Shown: piece after piece, positions 1-9,022 of the stretch
How positions within the stretch are numbered: position 1 is the first letter of the stretch
Layout: every line of letters starts with the position of its first letter
Assembly (NCBI GenBank): GCA_964406105.1
Contig: CAYOQK010000024.1
Coordinates: 34,248-98,247 of the forward strand
Reading direction: 5' to 3'
DNA: 64,000 bases
Source of the DNA: WGAB01 sp964406105
Lineage (GTDB): Bacteria > Hydrothermota > Hydrothermia > WGAB01
The notes under the pieces: generated by a model
Told to the model about the DNA's origin: nothing
What the model saw: the letters and a program-made list of their open reading frames with translations, nothing else
The model's database searches: none
Position numbers and translations under genes: made by a program

Positions 1-564
1 CGTGTAGTGAACGGTGTAGGTAACGATTACGAAATCGTCGGCAAAGGGGTAACTCCAGGCATAACTGCGGAGATCCACCTTCAGGTGCAGCGGGGTGTGG
101 TTGGGTACAGGTTGGAGATCGTCGTAGAAGGTGGCCAAGAAATCCTCCTCGGAGACGGCCTCAGGTGAGTAGTAGGGAGAGGTCAACAGGCTGGAGCGGA
201 TGCGTATGGTGTCGCTATCTGCTGGGGTGGGGTAAAACTCAAAGCCCTCAGAGCCTGCGGTGGCGCTGGTGGCGTCCACCACGCCGGTGGTCACCAGGGT
301 ATCGCCCTCGGTGGTCACCGCACCCACCCAAAGGCCTCCCCGATACAGGTGTTCGGTACCCGACCCCCGGGGGTACTCCAAGGAGGGCAAGGGGTCGCCG
401 GTGGCAGGGTCATACACCCGGAACCCGTTGCCCAGCATGCCAAAGTTGGTAATGGTCAACGACAGGTTGCCCACCCGGGTGTAGTGGGTGATGTCGGTTT
501 TTGCGACCAGAGGGGCCACAACGAGGCCCACTCCGACGAAAACGGGCCAGAGGCGTCGGATCAC
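1..564 (-). CDS. Secreted protein of unknown function, N-terminal part only
   Basis: The reading frame is open for 188 codons from a GTG at 564 to the window edge, so the C-terminus is missing. The GTG sits in GTGA and overlaps the upstream TGA by 4 bases, with a GGAGGT Shine-Dalgarno just before it. Residues 1-24 look like a signal peptide: a short basic start (MIRRLW) followed by a hydrophobic run. The rest is beta-rich, with many Thr, Gly and aromatic residues. It resembles the large exported proteins that FCB-type bacteria place behind PorV genes, but I recognise no named domain. Being last in an operon of surface proteins suggests it is an exported or surface-anchored product. A T9SS-type C-terminal domain would be expected beyond the edge but cannot be seen. 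Confidence 0.75.
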   Translation of the reverse strand, partial: MIRRLWPVFVGVGLVVAPLVAKTDITHYTRVGNLSLTITNFGMLGNGFRVYDPATGDPLPSLEYPRGSGTEHLYRGGLWVGAVTTEGDTLVTTGVVDATSATAGSEGFEFYPTPADSDTIRIRSSLLTSPYYSPEAVSEEDFLATFYDDLQPVPNHTPLHLKVDLRSYAWSYPFADDFVIVTYTVHYT

Positions 565-1574
565 GGTTCACCTCCCTCGCTTCCTGGCCGCACCGGTCGG
601 ATGTACTTTTCCAGCCATTCTCCCTGGGGGCTTTGGAAGGCGATGTACAGGGTCATGCCGTCGGGGGTGGTGGCACAGGACACCGGCCGGGCCATGGAGT
701 CATCCGGGTGCCGGGTTTCCACGACGAAGGCGCCGGTAGATCCAAACTTCTGCACCCGGTGGTTGCCGTAATCGGCCACGTACACCGCCCCGGAGGTGTC
801 CACCGAAACGTCCACGGGCTGCAGGAAATAGCCAGGCAGGGTGTCGCCCTCGTGTGAGGTTCCGCCCAGGTGCAGGAGATTCACGCGGGGCGTATCCACG
901 GAGATGGCCTCCACCCAGTTGTGGCCGGTGCTGGCGACATACACCGCTCCCTGGTGGTAAAACAGGCCGCGGGGATCCTCCACGTTGAGGATCCCTGAGC
1001 CTGGGCCTGCCAGGGTGTCCAACAGGTTTCCAGAGGTATCACACACCAGCACCAGGTCCAGGTTTCGCACCGACAGGTACAGGCGATGCTGATCGTCCAC
1101 GGTGAGGCCCCCGGGCACCAACTGCTGCCACAGGGTATCGGGCTGGCCGTTGACGGTATCCACCCGTTGGACCAGCCACCGGTCAATGGCAAAGGCCGCC
1201 ACAGGGGTACCTCCCAGGGAAAAGCCTCGGATCTCTTGTTGGGCGGAGTCCACCACCCACAGGGTGAAATCCGGGGCTTGGGCCACCGCCACAGGTGTTT
1301 CCAAGCCTTCAAAGGCTACCGAGGACGGGACCCCGTTGGTGAAGAACCTGCGGAGCCCTTGCTGATCCACCACGTAAAGAAAGCCGTCTCGTCCCAGGTA
1401 CAGATCGCGAACCCCCTGCACCTCCAGGGGCACTTCGGGCCAGCCTTCCACCCGTACATAGGAGGATTCCGGGGGCATTCCGGTGTTCCCCACCGGAGGC
1501 AGCGGGTACTTTCGGCCGCACCCCAGCATCAGCAGGGTTGCCCATGTGATGAGGCCCAGGGTTCCCGTTCTCAT
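561..1574 (-). CDS. NHL/six-bladed beta-propeller lipoprotein
   Basis: This is a 337-residue protein. A lipoprotein signal peptide ends in LLMLGC with the lipidated Cys at residue 19. The mature part contains repeated propeller motifs such as GLETPVAVAQ, PGGLTVDDQHRLYLS, PRGLFYHQGAVYVA and PVDVSVDTSGAVYVADYGNHRVQ, the last being a textbook NHL repeat. NHL propellers are binding or scaffold modules, so a role at the outer membrane is inferred. It starts at an ATG overlapping the TGA of the PorV-like gene (ATGA) and its own stop overlaps the GTG of the next gene, which argues for translational coupling in one operon. No catalytic residues are recognised. Confidence 0.8.
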   Translation of the reverse strand: MRTGTLGLITWATLLMLGCGRKYPLPPVGNTGMPPESSYVRVEGWPEVPLEVQGVRDLYLGRDGFLYVVDQQGLRRFFTNGVPSSVAFEGLETPVAVAQAPDFTLWVVDSAQQEIRGFSLGGTPVAAFAIDRWLVQRVDTVNGQPDTLWQQLVPGGLTVDDQHRLYLSVRNLDLVLVCDTSGNLLDTLAGPGSGILNVEDPRGLFYHQGAVYVASTGHNWVEAISVDTPRVNLLHLGGTSHEGDTLPGYFLQPVDVSVDTSGAVYVADYGNHRVQKFGSTGAFVVETRHPDDSMARPVSCATTPDGMTLYIAFQSPQGEWLEKYIRPVRPGSEGGEP

Positions 1575-2557
1575 CTTACCTCCAGGCTGATCCGGTCCAC
1601 GTCGCCCAGGTATCCCATACCGGTACGGGCGTAATCAAAGGCGATCTGGTGTCCGCCCACCGACACCCGAACCCCAAAGCCCAGGCTTAGGCCTGAGGGC
1701 AGGGTTTCTCTACCTGGTCCTCGGCCGTTCAGTTGGTACCCGGCCCGAAGGAACAGTTTGTGGGCCACCGTGTATTCGGCTCCCAACCGGAAGGTTTCCA
1801 TGAAGTCTGAGGGCTTTTCCAGTTGCAGGGCCAGGAGCAACGACCGCGTTGCGTATCCGGAAACCCCCATGCGATACACCACGGGCAAGGCAAAGGCTTG
1901 GTACATGGAGCCATCTTGGGGACGAACATCCGGGCCGATGTTGCTCAGGGCCACGCCCACTTGGATGCCTCGGTACCCCACATCGTACAGGGTGCCAAGA
2001 TCCAGCGCCACGCCGAAGGTTCGGGTTACGTAAAGGTCTTCGCCGAGCACCTTGAGGTTCACTCCGAAGGAAAAGCGATCGCTGATCCGGAGGGCATAGT
2101 TCAGGCCAGCGAGGTAATCGCCGTAGCGGAAATACTCGCCGGTGCCTTCGGGGTGGTACTCGTCGGTCACCCGCATGGGATCGGTGCCCAGGTAGCCCAC
2201 GAAGAGGCCCCAGGCACTCCCCTGTCGCCAGGGTTGGGCCCAAGCGACAAAGGTGTACTGCACATCTACAGGCCACAGAGCGTGCGATGCTCCAGCCACA
2301 GGTCCCCTCAGGAAGCCGATCCCTGCGGGATTCCAGTAGGGGGCGGTCGCGTCGGTAGCCTGGGAAACGTAAGCCCCACCCAAGCCTACGGCCCGTGCGC
2401 CCACACCGATCTTGAGGAAGGCGAAGGCGGTGGTTCCCACCTTTTGGCCTCCCAGGATTTCAAAGAACCCGGCATTCAGGGGTGGGGTAAGGAACCCGAT
2501 CGCGAGGCAAAGCCCCCACCACCAAGCCCAGAAGTGTTGCCGTGTGTTGTTTTGCAT
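1571..2557 (-). CDS. PorV/PorQ-family outer-membrane barrel protein
   Basis: This 328-residue protein is preceded by a signal peptide. Its mature N-terminus has the hallmark of the PorV/PorQ (UPF0164-like) family: FLKIGVGARAVGLGGAY, then the ATAPYWNPAGI motif, followed by amphipathic beta strands with aromatic girdles. Members are FadL-like barrels; PorV shuttles T9SS cargo and others are of unknown function. I chose the ATG at 2557 because GAGGAG lies just upstream, whereas the in-frame TTG at 2569 overlaps the previous stop and lacks a Shine-Dalgarno. It lies 8 bases after the TonB-dependent receptor and overlaps the NHL lipoprotein by ATGA. Whether it acts in secretion or solute uptake is not decided by sequence. 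Confidence 0.8.
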   Translation of the reverse strand: MQNNTRQHFWAWWWGLCLAIGFLTPPLNAGFFEILGGQKVGTTAFAFLKIGVGARAVGLGGAYVSQATDATAPYWNPAGIGFLRGPVAGASHALWPVDVQYTFVAWAQPWRQGSAWGLFVGYLGTDPMRVTDEYHPEGTGEYFRYGDYLAGLNYALRISDRFSFGVNLKVLGEDLYVTRTFGVALDLGTLYDVGYRGIQVGVALSNIGPDVRPQDGSMYQAFALPVVYRMGVSGYATRSLLLALQLEKPSDFMETFRLGAEYTVAHKLFLRAGYQLNGRGPGRETLPSGLSLGFGVRVSVGGHQIAFDYARTGMGYLGDVDRISLEVR

Positions 2558-2565
2558 ACCGCTCC

Positions 2566-5175
2566 TCAAAAGTTTGCCGACAGGCCGATTTGGACACTTC
2601 GGGGTTCCCGATACCGAGCGGGGTTGAGCATCATCTCAGGGGTCGTGCGGGGCGGCAGCGGATCTCCAGGTTCGTAGGCTCGCCCTGTCACCGGGTTCAC
2701 GTAGTACACGTTCCGGTGATTGAACAGGTTCCGCACCGACACCTGGAGGGTCCAGGAGCCGTGGAGCCAGCGGAACCCCTTTCGGAAGGACACATCTACC
2801 CGATGCCAAGGGGGTCCCAGCCGAGAGTTCCGCTCTCCGGGGTTGCCCAGGGTGTCTATTGGGGTATAGCGTCGGCCAGCGCTGTAGGAGGCGTTGACCA
2901 CCAGTTGCCAGTCGTCGGGCAGGGTCCAGCGGCCGAGCACCGGGTGTTCGCCTGGGCCCCAGCGATACCCCAGGGTGAGGAACAGTTCGTACGGGCGGTC
3001 CCACCGCAGGTACCATTCGCCCAGGCTCTCCTCGGCGCCCACGAAATAGAAGTCTTCCTCGGTGGAAGACCGTCCTTTGGCCTGGGACAGGGTCCATTCC
3101 AAACGGCCGAACCAATGGCGAAACAGGCGGCGTTCCCACCGCCCCTCCAGGCCCACGGTGCGCGCATAATCGGCGTTGAAGTACATCCAGTAATCCGGAT
3201 TCGGAGGGATGCCGGGCACCTTGCGGGCCGTAGGGTAGTTAAAAATGTCCTTGTAATACGCCACCAGGGACACCTTGGTGTGATCGTTCAACAGGTGTTC
3301 CCAACCGAGCTCATAGGCCACGGTCACCTGGGGTTTGAGGTGGGGATTGCCCACCAACTCGTAGGACGAAGAGGCCCGCACCCCCAACTTGGAGTACACG
3401 TACTTGAAATCGGGCATTTGGGAAAAATGGCCGTAGGAAAAGAAGAACTTGTCCACATCGGTTACAGGGTAAGCAATGCCGATCCTGGGACTAAGGTGAC
3501 CCTTGTAGCGGTAGCCCAGACGAGGAATCCGAGGGGTTTCGTCCAGGTACCGCTGGTACTCCTGGGCCACGATGGGGGCCAGATCGCCGGAGGCCAACCC
3601 GCGTTCCACCCCTCGGTCCAGGTACCGGCCGGGCACCCAAAAGTCGTACCGCAGCCCCACGTTGGCCACCATCCCCGCAAAGGTGATCCGATCCTGCAGG
3701 TACAAGCCGCCTCTGGTGGTGTACACCCGATACACATCGTGGTTCAGGCCCAACCCATCGGGGGAGTAGAACCAGGGGTACTGGATATCAATCCACTGGG
3801 CCTCGGTGTAGTTCAGGAGGAGGCCCATTTTGGTGGTGTGCACAGCCCTGGGCATCACGGTCCAGTCGGCCTTCAAGATGTAGCTCTCCACGTAGTGGTC
3901 GTGCCAGTACGGTGCATCGCCCGCATCGTAAAAGCCATAGGGCGGGACATCGTCCCGCCGCTCCTGGTACTCGCTCCAGTGCTTGCCCTGTACATCCAGG
4001 TGGAGGTTGGAGAACACCCGGGAAAGCCGCACCTCGTAAAAGGACCGGGGAGAAAGCATCTCCTTGTAGGAAAGGATGGCCTGGTTGGAATGTCGGGTGA
4101 ACACAGGGTAATGGTCCAGGATCTCAATGTAGCGATAAGGAAAGCCGTAGGCGAAGGGGTAATCGCGTCGGTAGTAAAAGTAGCCTTGATTGATCTCCAA
4201 CGACTGGGTAAAGGTGAGGTAAAGCTTTCGGCGGTCGTTGGGCGTAGCTGCCAGTTTGAGGATGGCTGAGAGTTCGTTCTCCTCTCGGGGAGAGAGCCGA
4301 TCCGTGCCCACCACCGAGGAGTACAAAGGACGGCCCACATGGGGCAGATAGGTGTCGGTGGTGCGGTAAAACAGGTTGCCGAACACCGTGAGCCGACCCA
4401 ACAACGGAGCCTTTTGAACCAGGGGGCCGGAGAGCGAAGCGTCCACTTGATCGGTGTTAAAGAAACGGAACAGATACGGGTGGTCGGTACGCACCGAGGC
4501 CGAGGTGTGCCAGCGGTCACCCCCTTCCCGGATCTCCACCTGGATCACGCCCGACATGGCCTCGCCGTGTTCGGCATTGAAGCCTCCCAGCACGGCCTCG
4601 TACTCTTGAATCGCCGAGGAGGGGATGTACACCGTAAACGCATTGCCCGACAGGGGGTCCCGCACTGGAATGCCGTCAATCATCATGACGATCTCGTTGG
4701 TGCGGCCGCCCCGGATGTGCACCTCGCGGGTACCGAAACTCACCACCCCCGCCTGGGTGCTTAAGGCGGTAACCGCGTTGGTGGCGCCCAGGTTCTCCAG
4801 GTCTTGGGAACTGAGGTTGCGCAGGGTTGCGCTCACCTTTTGTTCCAGCAGGGGGCGTTTGGCGGTCACCACGATCTCCTGTTCCAGGGTGATGGCCTCC
4901 TCTTCCAAGTAGAAGTCCAGGGTAACGGGGGTGTTGCCCCGAACCTCCACGGTGTAGGTTTTATCGGTATAGCCGAGCATGGAGGCCGTGATCCGGTACT
5001 TTCCCGGTGGCACATCAGGGATCACATAGGCTCCGTTTTCGTCGGTGGCCGCCCCCAAAGGAGTGCCTTCCAGGTAAACGTTGGCACCGGGCAGGCCTTT
5101 GCCCGTGCGGGCGTCATACACGTGTCCCTGCACGAAGCCACTGACCAGTACCAGCACAGGCACCCAAGCGAGCAT
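2566..5175 (-). CDS. TonB-dependent receptor with N-terminal carboxypeptidase-regulatory-like domain
   Basis: The protein has 869 residues. After a short signal peptide, residues about 16-90 form a CarboxypepD_reg-like beta-sandwich (GHVYDARTGKGLPGANVYLE...PPGKYRITASMLGY). A plug domain follows (about 95-215: VVTAKRP, VHIRGGRTNEIVMMIDGIPV, GGFNAEHGEAMSGVIQV). A 22-strand-type barrel runs to the C-terminal Phe (IGLSANF), as expected for BAM substrates. This is the SusC-like/FCB style of receptor. The substrate is unknown and no SusD partner is adjacent. It is the first gene of an operon with a PorV-like barrel and an NHL lipoprotein. The ATG at 5175 is only 7 bases from a TATACT box, so the mRNA is probably leaderless. 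Confidence 0.87.
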   Translation of the reverse strand: MLAWVPVLVLVSGFVQGHVYDARTGKGLPGANVYLEGTPLGAATDENGAYVIPDVPPGKYRITASMLGYTDKTYTVEVRGNTPVTLDFYLEEEAITLEQEIVVTAKRPLLEQKVSATLRNLSSQDLENLGATNAVTALSTQAGVVSFGTREVHIRGGRTNEIVMMIDGIPVRDPLSGNAFTVYIPSSAIQEYEAVLGGFNAEHGEAMSGVIQVEIREGGDRWHTSASVRTDHPYLFRFFNTDQVDASLSGPLVQKAPLLGRLTVFGNLFYRTTDTYLPHVGRPLYSSVVGTDRLSPREENELSAILKLAATPNDRRKLYLTFTQSLEINQGYFYYRRDYPFAYGFPYRYIEILDHYPVFTRHSNQAILSYKEMLSPRSFYEVRLSRVFSNLHLDVQGKHWSEYQERRDDVPPYGFYDAGDAPYWHDHYVESYILKADWTVMPRAVHTTKMGLLLNYTEAQWIDIQYPWFYSPDGLGLNHDVYRVYTTRGGLYLQDRITFAGMVANVGLRYDFWVPGRYLDRGVERGLASGDLAPIVAQEYQRYLDETPRIPRLGYRYKGHLSPRIGIAYPVTDVDKFFFSYGHFSQMPDFKYVYSKLGVRASSSYELVGNPHLKPQVTVAYELGWEHLLNDHTKVSLVAYYKDIFNYPTARKVPGIPPNPDYWMYFNADYARTVGLEGRWERRLFRHWFGRLEWTLSQAKGRSSTEEDFYFVGAEESLGEWYLRWDRPYELFLTLGYRWGPGEHPVLGRWTLPDDWQLVVNASYSAGRRYTPIDTLGNPGERNSRLGPPWHRVDVSFRKGFRWLHGSWTLQVSVRNLFNHRNVYYVNPVTGRAYEPGDPLPPRTTPEMMLNPARYREPRSVQIGLSANF

Positions 5176-5182
5176 CGGGGAA

Positions 5183-5212
5183 AGTATAGGCCCTGGCGCG
5201 GCACACCCACAA
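5183..5212 (-). promoter_or_regulatory. Promoter of the surface operon, leaderless type
   Basis: Reading the minus strand, TTGTGG (5212-5207) and TATACT (5188-5183) are 18 bases apart. The -10 box ends 7 bases before the ATG at 5175, so transcription should start at or within a base or two of the start codon. No Shine-Dalgarno is present. Confidence 0.55.
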
Positions 5213-5430
5213 GGCGAGGGAGGTTTCTGGCAACCTCGGCCCCACGTCCCTGGAGGTCTTACCGGGGGCCTTGCCTTTTACTTGAGCCCCAAGGGGTTGC
5301 AACGTGCTCGCTGCCGAAGAAAATGGGGTTGGGCGGGTTTATAAGTTTACGGCCCTCGGCCCGTTTCCCTTTGCCCATTCCTTCCCGGTGTTCCCAAGCC
5401 TCCGGTGGCCAGAGCCCTTGACACCCCCCT

Positions 5431-5436
5431 TACAAT
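5431..5436 (+). promoter_or_regulatory. Candidate -10 box of the fad operon
   Basis: TACAAT lies 24 bases before the ATG at 5461 and is followed by an AAGGGGG Shine-Dalgarno-like stretch. A TTGACA at 5418-5423 is only 7 bases upstream, too close to be its -35 box; the correctly spaced hexamer is poor. The rest of the 285-base divergent gap (5176-5460) shows no clear FadR-like operator. Confidence 0.35.
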
Positions 5437-5460
5437 TGGAGAAACCAAGGGGGCTTTGCC

Positions 5461-7818
5461 ATGCATCACATCCAAAAGGCAGCTGTACTCGGAGCCGGGA
5501 CCATGGGGAGCCAGATCGCTGCCCACCTCGCCAACATTGGCGTGGATGTCCTGCTCCTGGACATCGTGCCGCCCGATGCTCAAGACCCGCAGGATCGCAA
5601 TCGTTTCCCTCGCTTGGCCCTGCAAAGGCTTCAGAAGTCTCAACCCCCGGCTTTTTACCACCCTGATTTTGCGGGTCGCATCCGCATCGGGAACTTTGAG
5701 GACGATCTCCCCAAGGTCTCGGAGGTGGACTGGATCGTGGAGGCCGTGGTAGAACGGCTGGACATCAAGCGCGCCCTGTTTGAGCGCGTGGAGCAGTTCC
5801 GGACTCCCGGCACCCTGGTGAGCACCAACACCTCCGGGCTCTCGGTGAATCAGCTGGCCGCAGGGCGGTCCGAGGATTTCCGCCGCCACTTCCTGGGCAC
5901 CCACTTCTTCAATCCTCCGCGCTTCATGAAGCTCTTGGAACTGGTGCCCCAGCAAGACACAGACCCCGAGGTGCTTCGGTTCATGGTGGATTTCGGCCGA
6001 CGCCGGCTGGGAAAAGGTGTGGTGATCGCCAAAGACACCCCCAACTTCATCGCCAACCGTTTGGGCGTGTTCGGCATCCTGCACACCATCCACACCATGG
6101 TGGAAATGGATCTCACCGTGGAGGAGGTGGATGCCATCACGGGACGAGCCATGGGGCGACCCCGCACCGCCACCTTCCGCACCATAGACCTGGTGGGCTT
6201 GGATGTGCTCCTGCACGTTGCCCGCAATGTCTACGAGAACGCACCCAACGACGAGATGCGAGAGATCTTCAAACCCCCGGAGTTTCTGGAAAAGATGGTG
6301 GAACGGGGGCTCCTGGGCGACAAAGCCGGTGGCGGCTTTTACAAGAAGGAAAACGGTCGCCGCTTGGTGCTGGACTGGAAAACCCTGGAATACCGGGAAC
6401 GACAGAAGCCGAAGTTCGCCTCGGTGGACACGGCCCTGTTAGAGGACACCCCAGAGGCCCGAATCCGGGTACTGCTCCAAGGCAAGGATAAGGCCGCGGA
6501 GTTCGCCTGGCGTACGCTCTCGGCCTTCCTGACGTATGCGGCCCGCCGTATCCCTGAGATCGCCGACGATATCCTCAGCGTGGACAACGCCATCAAATGG
6601 GGCTTCAACTTCCGCCTGGGTCCCTTTGAAACCTACGATGCCATCGGAGTGCGGTGGTTCGTGGAACGGCTGGAACAGGAAGGCCAACCGGTACCTGAAC
6701 GGGTGCAGGAACTCCTGGACGCAGGGAAAGACCGGTTTTACCTGCAAGAACCCACCCGTCGGCTGTACTTTGACTTCACCCGCAAAGACCACGTCCCCGA
6801 GGAACTGCCCGAAGGGGTTATCGTGCTGGAATACCTGAAGGCAGAGGGCCGCGAAGTTCTGGCGAATCCCGAGGCCAGCCTCATTGACCTGGGCGATGGC
6901 GTCGCCCTGCTGGAGTTCCACACCAAAGCCAATGCCTTGGGTCCAGGCACCATCCAGATGATCTTTGACAGCCTGGAAAAGGTCCGCAGCGACTTTGACG
7001 CCTTGGTGCTGGGCAACCGAGGCCGCCACTTCTCCGCGGGCGCAAACCTGGCGTTGATCCTGCAGGCCATCGCCGAGGAGGAATGGGACGAACTGGACTA
7101 CATGGTGCGGCGGTTCCAGCAGGCGGCTATGGCGCTCAAGTACTTTGAGAAGCCCGTGGTGGCCGCACCCTTTGGACGGGTACTCGGTGGAGGCACGGAG
7201 ATCACCATGCACACCCACCGGGCCCAGGCGGCCGCCGAGACCTACATGGGGCTGGTGGAGGTGGCCGTAGGCCTGCTGCCTGCAGGCGGTGGCACCAAGG
7301 AAACCCTGATCCGCTTTACCCAGGACATCATGGCAATCCCAGATGCCGATCCCTACCCCTTCCTGCGGGAGGCCCTGACCCAGATCGGGATGGCTAAGGT
7401 GTCCATGAGCGCCTACGAGGCCCAACAGATGCGGTACCTGCGGCCCGGCGACGGTGTAACGATCAACGACGATTTCCTGCTGCACGACGCCAAACAGGTG
7501 GCTTTAGAGATGGCTCGTACGGGGTTCACACCGCCCACCCCGAAGAAGATCAAGGTCACCGGTGAATCCGGCTTTGCGTATCTCCAGATGCTCATCTACA
7601 ACCTGCTGGAGGGCAAACAGATCACTGAGCACGATGCCTTTATCGTCACCCAGATCGCTCGGGTACTCACCGGAGGCTCTGTTCCTTACGGCACCGAGCT
7701 CACGGAGCAGGATCTGCTGGATTTGGAGCGTGAGGCCTTCCTGCGGCTCTGTGGCACAGAGAAAACGCAGCAGCGCATCATCCACATGCTCAACACCGGC
7801 AAACCCCTCCGCAACTAA
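5461..7818 (+). CDS. fadN: Bifunctional 3-hydroxyacyl-CoA dehydrogenase / enoyl-CoA hydratase (FadN type)
   Basis: The 785-residue fusion catalyses the hydration and NAD-dependent dehydrogenation steps of beta-oxidation. Residues 1-300 are the dehydrogenase: Rossmann motif GAGTMG at 11-16 and the HFFNP motif near 148. A second dehydrogenase C-terminal segment follows (about 300-440). Residues about 470-680 are a crotonase-fold hydratase with the oxyanion-hole sequence HFSAGANL near 517 and RVLGGGTEI near 572. Dehydrogenase first and hydratase last is the Bacillus FadN arrangement, opposite to E. coli FadB. It is the first gene of a four-gene operon, 14 bases before the thiolase. Confidence 0.9.
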   Translation: MHHIQKAAVLGAGTMGSQIAAHLANIGVDVLLLDIVPPDAQDPQDRNRFPRLALQRLQKSQPPAFYHPDFAGRIRIGNFEDDLPKVSEVDWIVEAVVERLDIKRALFERVEQFRTPGTLVSTNTSGLSVNQLAAGRSEDFRRHFLGTHFFNPPRFMKLLELVPQQDTDPEVLRFMVDFGRRRLGKGVVIAKDTPNFIANRLGVFGILHTIHTMVEMDLTVEEVDAITGRAMGRPRTATFRTIDLVGLDVLLHVARNVYENAPNDEMREIFKPPEFLEKMVERGLLGDKAGGGFYKKENGRRLVLDWKTLEYRERQKPKFASVDTALLEDTPEARIRVLLQGKDKAAEFAWRTLSAFLTYAARRIPEIADDILSVDNAIKWGFNFRLGPFETYDAIGVRWFVERLEQEGQPVPERVQELLDAGKDRFYLQEPTRRLYFDFTRKDHVPEELPEGVIVLEYLKAEGREVLANPEASLIDLGDGVALLEFHTKANALGPGTIQMIFDSLEKVRSDFDALVLGNRGRHFSAGANLALILQAIAEEEWDELDYMVRRFQQAAMALKYFEKPVVAAPFGRVLGGGTEITMHTHRAQAAAETYMGLVEVAVGLLPAGGGTKETLIRFTQDIMAIPDADPYPFLREALTQIGMAKVSMSAYEAQQMRYLRPGDGVTINDDFLLHDAKQVALEMARTGFTPPTPKKIKVTGESGFAYLQMLIYNLLEGKQITEHDAFIVTQIARVLTGGSVPYGTELTEQDLLDLEREAFLRLCGTEKTQQRIIHMLNTGKPLRN

Positions 7819-7832
7819 CAGGAGGAACCATC

Positions 7833-9008
7833 ATGAGACAGGCCGTTTTGGCTTTTCCCGTGCGCACCCCGGTGGGCAAAGCACCCCGGGGCAGTTTGAA
7901 GGACACCCGGCCCGACGAACTGGCGGCCCTTGTGATCCGCGAAGTGGTCCGCCGGTCGGGCATTGACCCCCAGGAAGTGGACGACGTGATCCTGGGGTGC
8001 GCCTTCCCCGAGGCCGAACAGGGGATGAACGTGGCTCGGGTGGCCCTGATCCGGGCCGGCTTGCCGAACTCCGTGCCCGGAATGACCGTCAACCGGTTCT
8101 GCTCCTCTGGGCTTCAGGCGATCGCTATCGCTGCAGAACGCGTGATGGTGGGGGCCGCAGATCTCATCATCGCCGGAGGCGTGGAGTCCATGAGCCGCGT
8201 GCCCATGGGCGGCTTCCGCTCCTCTCCCAACCCGTACCTGATGGAGCACTACCCCCAACTCTACATGGCCATGGGGCTTACCGCTGAGCGGGTGGCGGAA
8301 AAGTACGGCATTTCACGCGAGGACCAGGACCGCTTCGGATACGAGAGCCACATGAAGGCGGCCCGCGCGATCCGCGAGGGCAAGTTTCAGGAAGAGATCG
8401 TTCCCGTTCACACCCGCGTGATCCGTCGCACCGAGGACGGCGAGCAAGTGGTGCAGGAGATCACCTTGGAGGTGGACGAGGGGGTACGGTTTGACACCAG
8501 TTTGGAGAAAATGGCCCGATTGAAACCCGTGTTCAAACAGGGGGGAACCGTCACTGCAGGCAATTCCTCGCAAATGAGCGATGGAGCAGCGGCGGTGCTC
8601 GTGATGTCGGAGGAGAAGGCCAAAAGCCTGGGCATTGAACCCATGGCGTACTTCCGTGGATACGCCGTGGCAGGCGTGCCTCCCGAGATCATGGGCATCG
8701 GCCCGGTGGAGGCCGTGCCAAAGGTGCTACGCCTTACCGGCGTACGCCTGGAAGACCTGGATCTCATTGAGCTGAACGAGGCCTTTGCCGCCCAATCCTT
8801 GGCCGTCATTCGGGAATTGAACCTGCCCTACGAAAAGGTGAACGTGAACGGTGGCGCCATTGCCTTGGGCCACCCCCTGGGCTGCACGGGCGCCAAACTC
8901 ACCGCTACCCTGCTCTATGAGATGAAGCGCCGAGATGCCACCTTGGGCCTGGTGACCATGTGCATCGGCGGCGGCATGGGCGCCGCTGGCATCTTTGAAC
9001 GCCGTTAA
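7833..9008 (+). CDS. fadA: Acetyl-CoA acyltransferase (thiolase), beta-oxidation
   Basis: This 391-residue thiolase cleaves 3-ketoacyl-CoA to acetyl-CoA and a shortened acyl-CoA. The nucleophilic Cys is at about residue 90 (NRFCSSGLQA), the His at about 347 (ALGHPLGCTGAK) and the second Cys at about 377 (CIGGGMGAA). The length matches the family. A CAGGAGGAACC Shine-Dalgarno precedes the ATG. It lies between fadN and the acyl-CoA dehydrogenase with 14-base gaps, which favours a degradative role over a biosynthetic acetoacetyl-CoA thiolase. Confidence 0.93.
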   Translation: MRQAVLAFPVRTPVGKAPRGSLKDTRPDELAALVIREVVRRSGIDPQEVDDVILGCAFPEAEQGMNVARVALIRAGLPNSVPGMTVNRFCSSGLQAIAIAAERVMVGAADLIIAGGVESMSRVPMGGFRSSPNPYLMEHYPQLYMAMGLTAERVAEKYGISREDQDRFGYESHMKAARAIREGKFQEEIVPVHTRVIRRTEDGEQVVQEITLEVDEGVRFDTSLEKMARLKPVFKQGGTVTAGNSSQMSDGAAAVLVMSEEKAKSLGIEPMAYFRGYAVAGVPPEIMGIGPVEAVPKVLRLTGVRLEDLDLIELNEAFAAQSLAVIRELNLPYEKVNVNGGAIALGHPLGCTGAKLTATLLYEMKRRDATLGLVTMCIGGGMGAAGIFERR

Positions 9009-9022
9009 CCGGAGGGAAAACC

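Noticed and set aside
2542..4269. 575-codon plus-strand open frame opposite the TonB receptor
   Set aside because: Shadow frame: no Shine-Dalgarno, biased composition and no motif, whereas the minus strand matches a TonB-dependent receptor end to end.
5418..5436. TTGACA followed by TACAAT as a sigma-70 promoter
   Set aside because: The two boxes are only 7 bases apart, far from the required 16-18. Only the -10 box is kept as a weak candidate.
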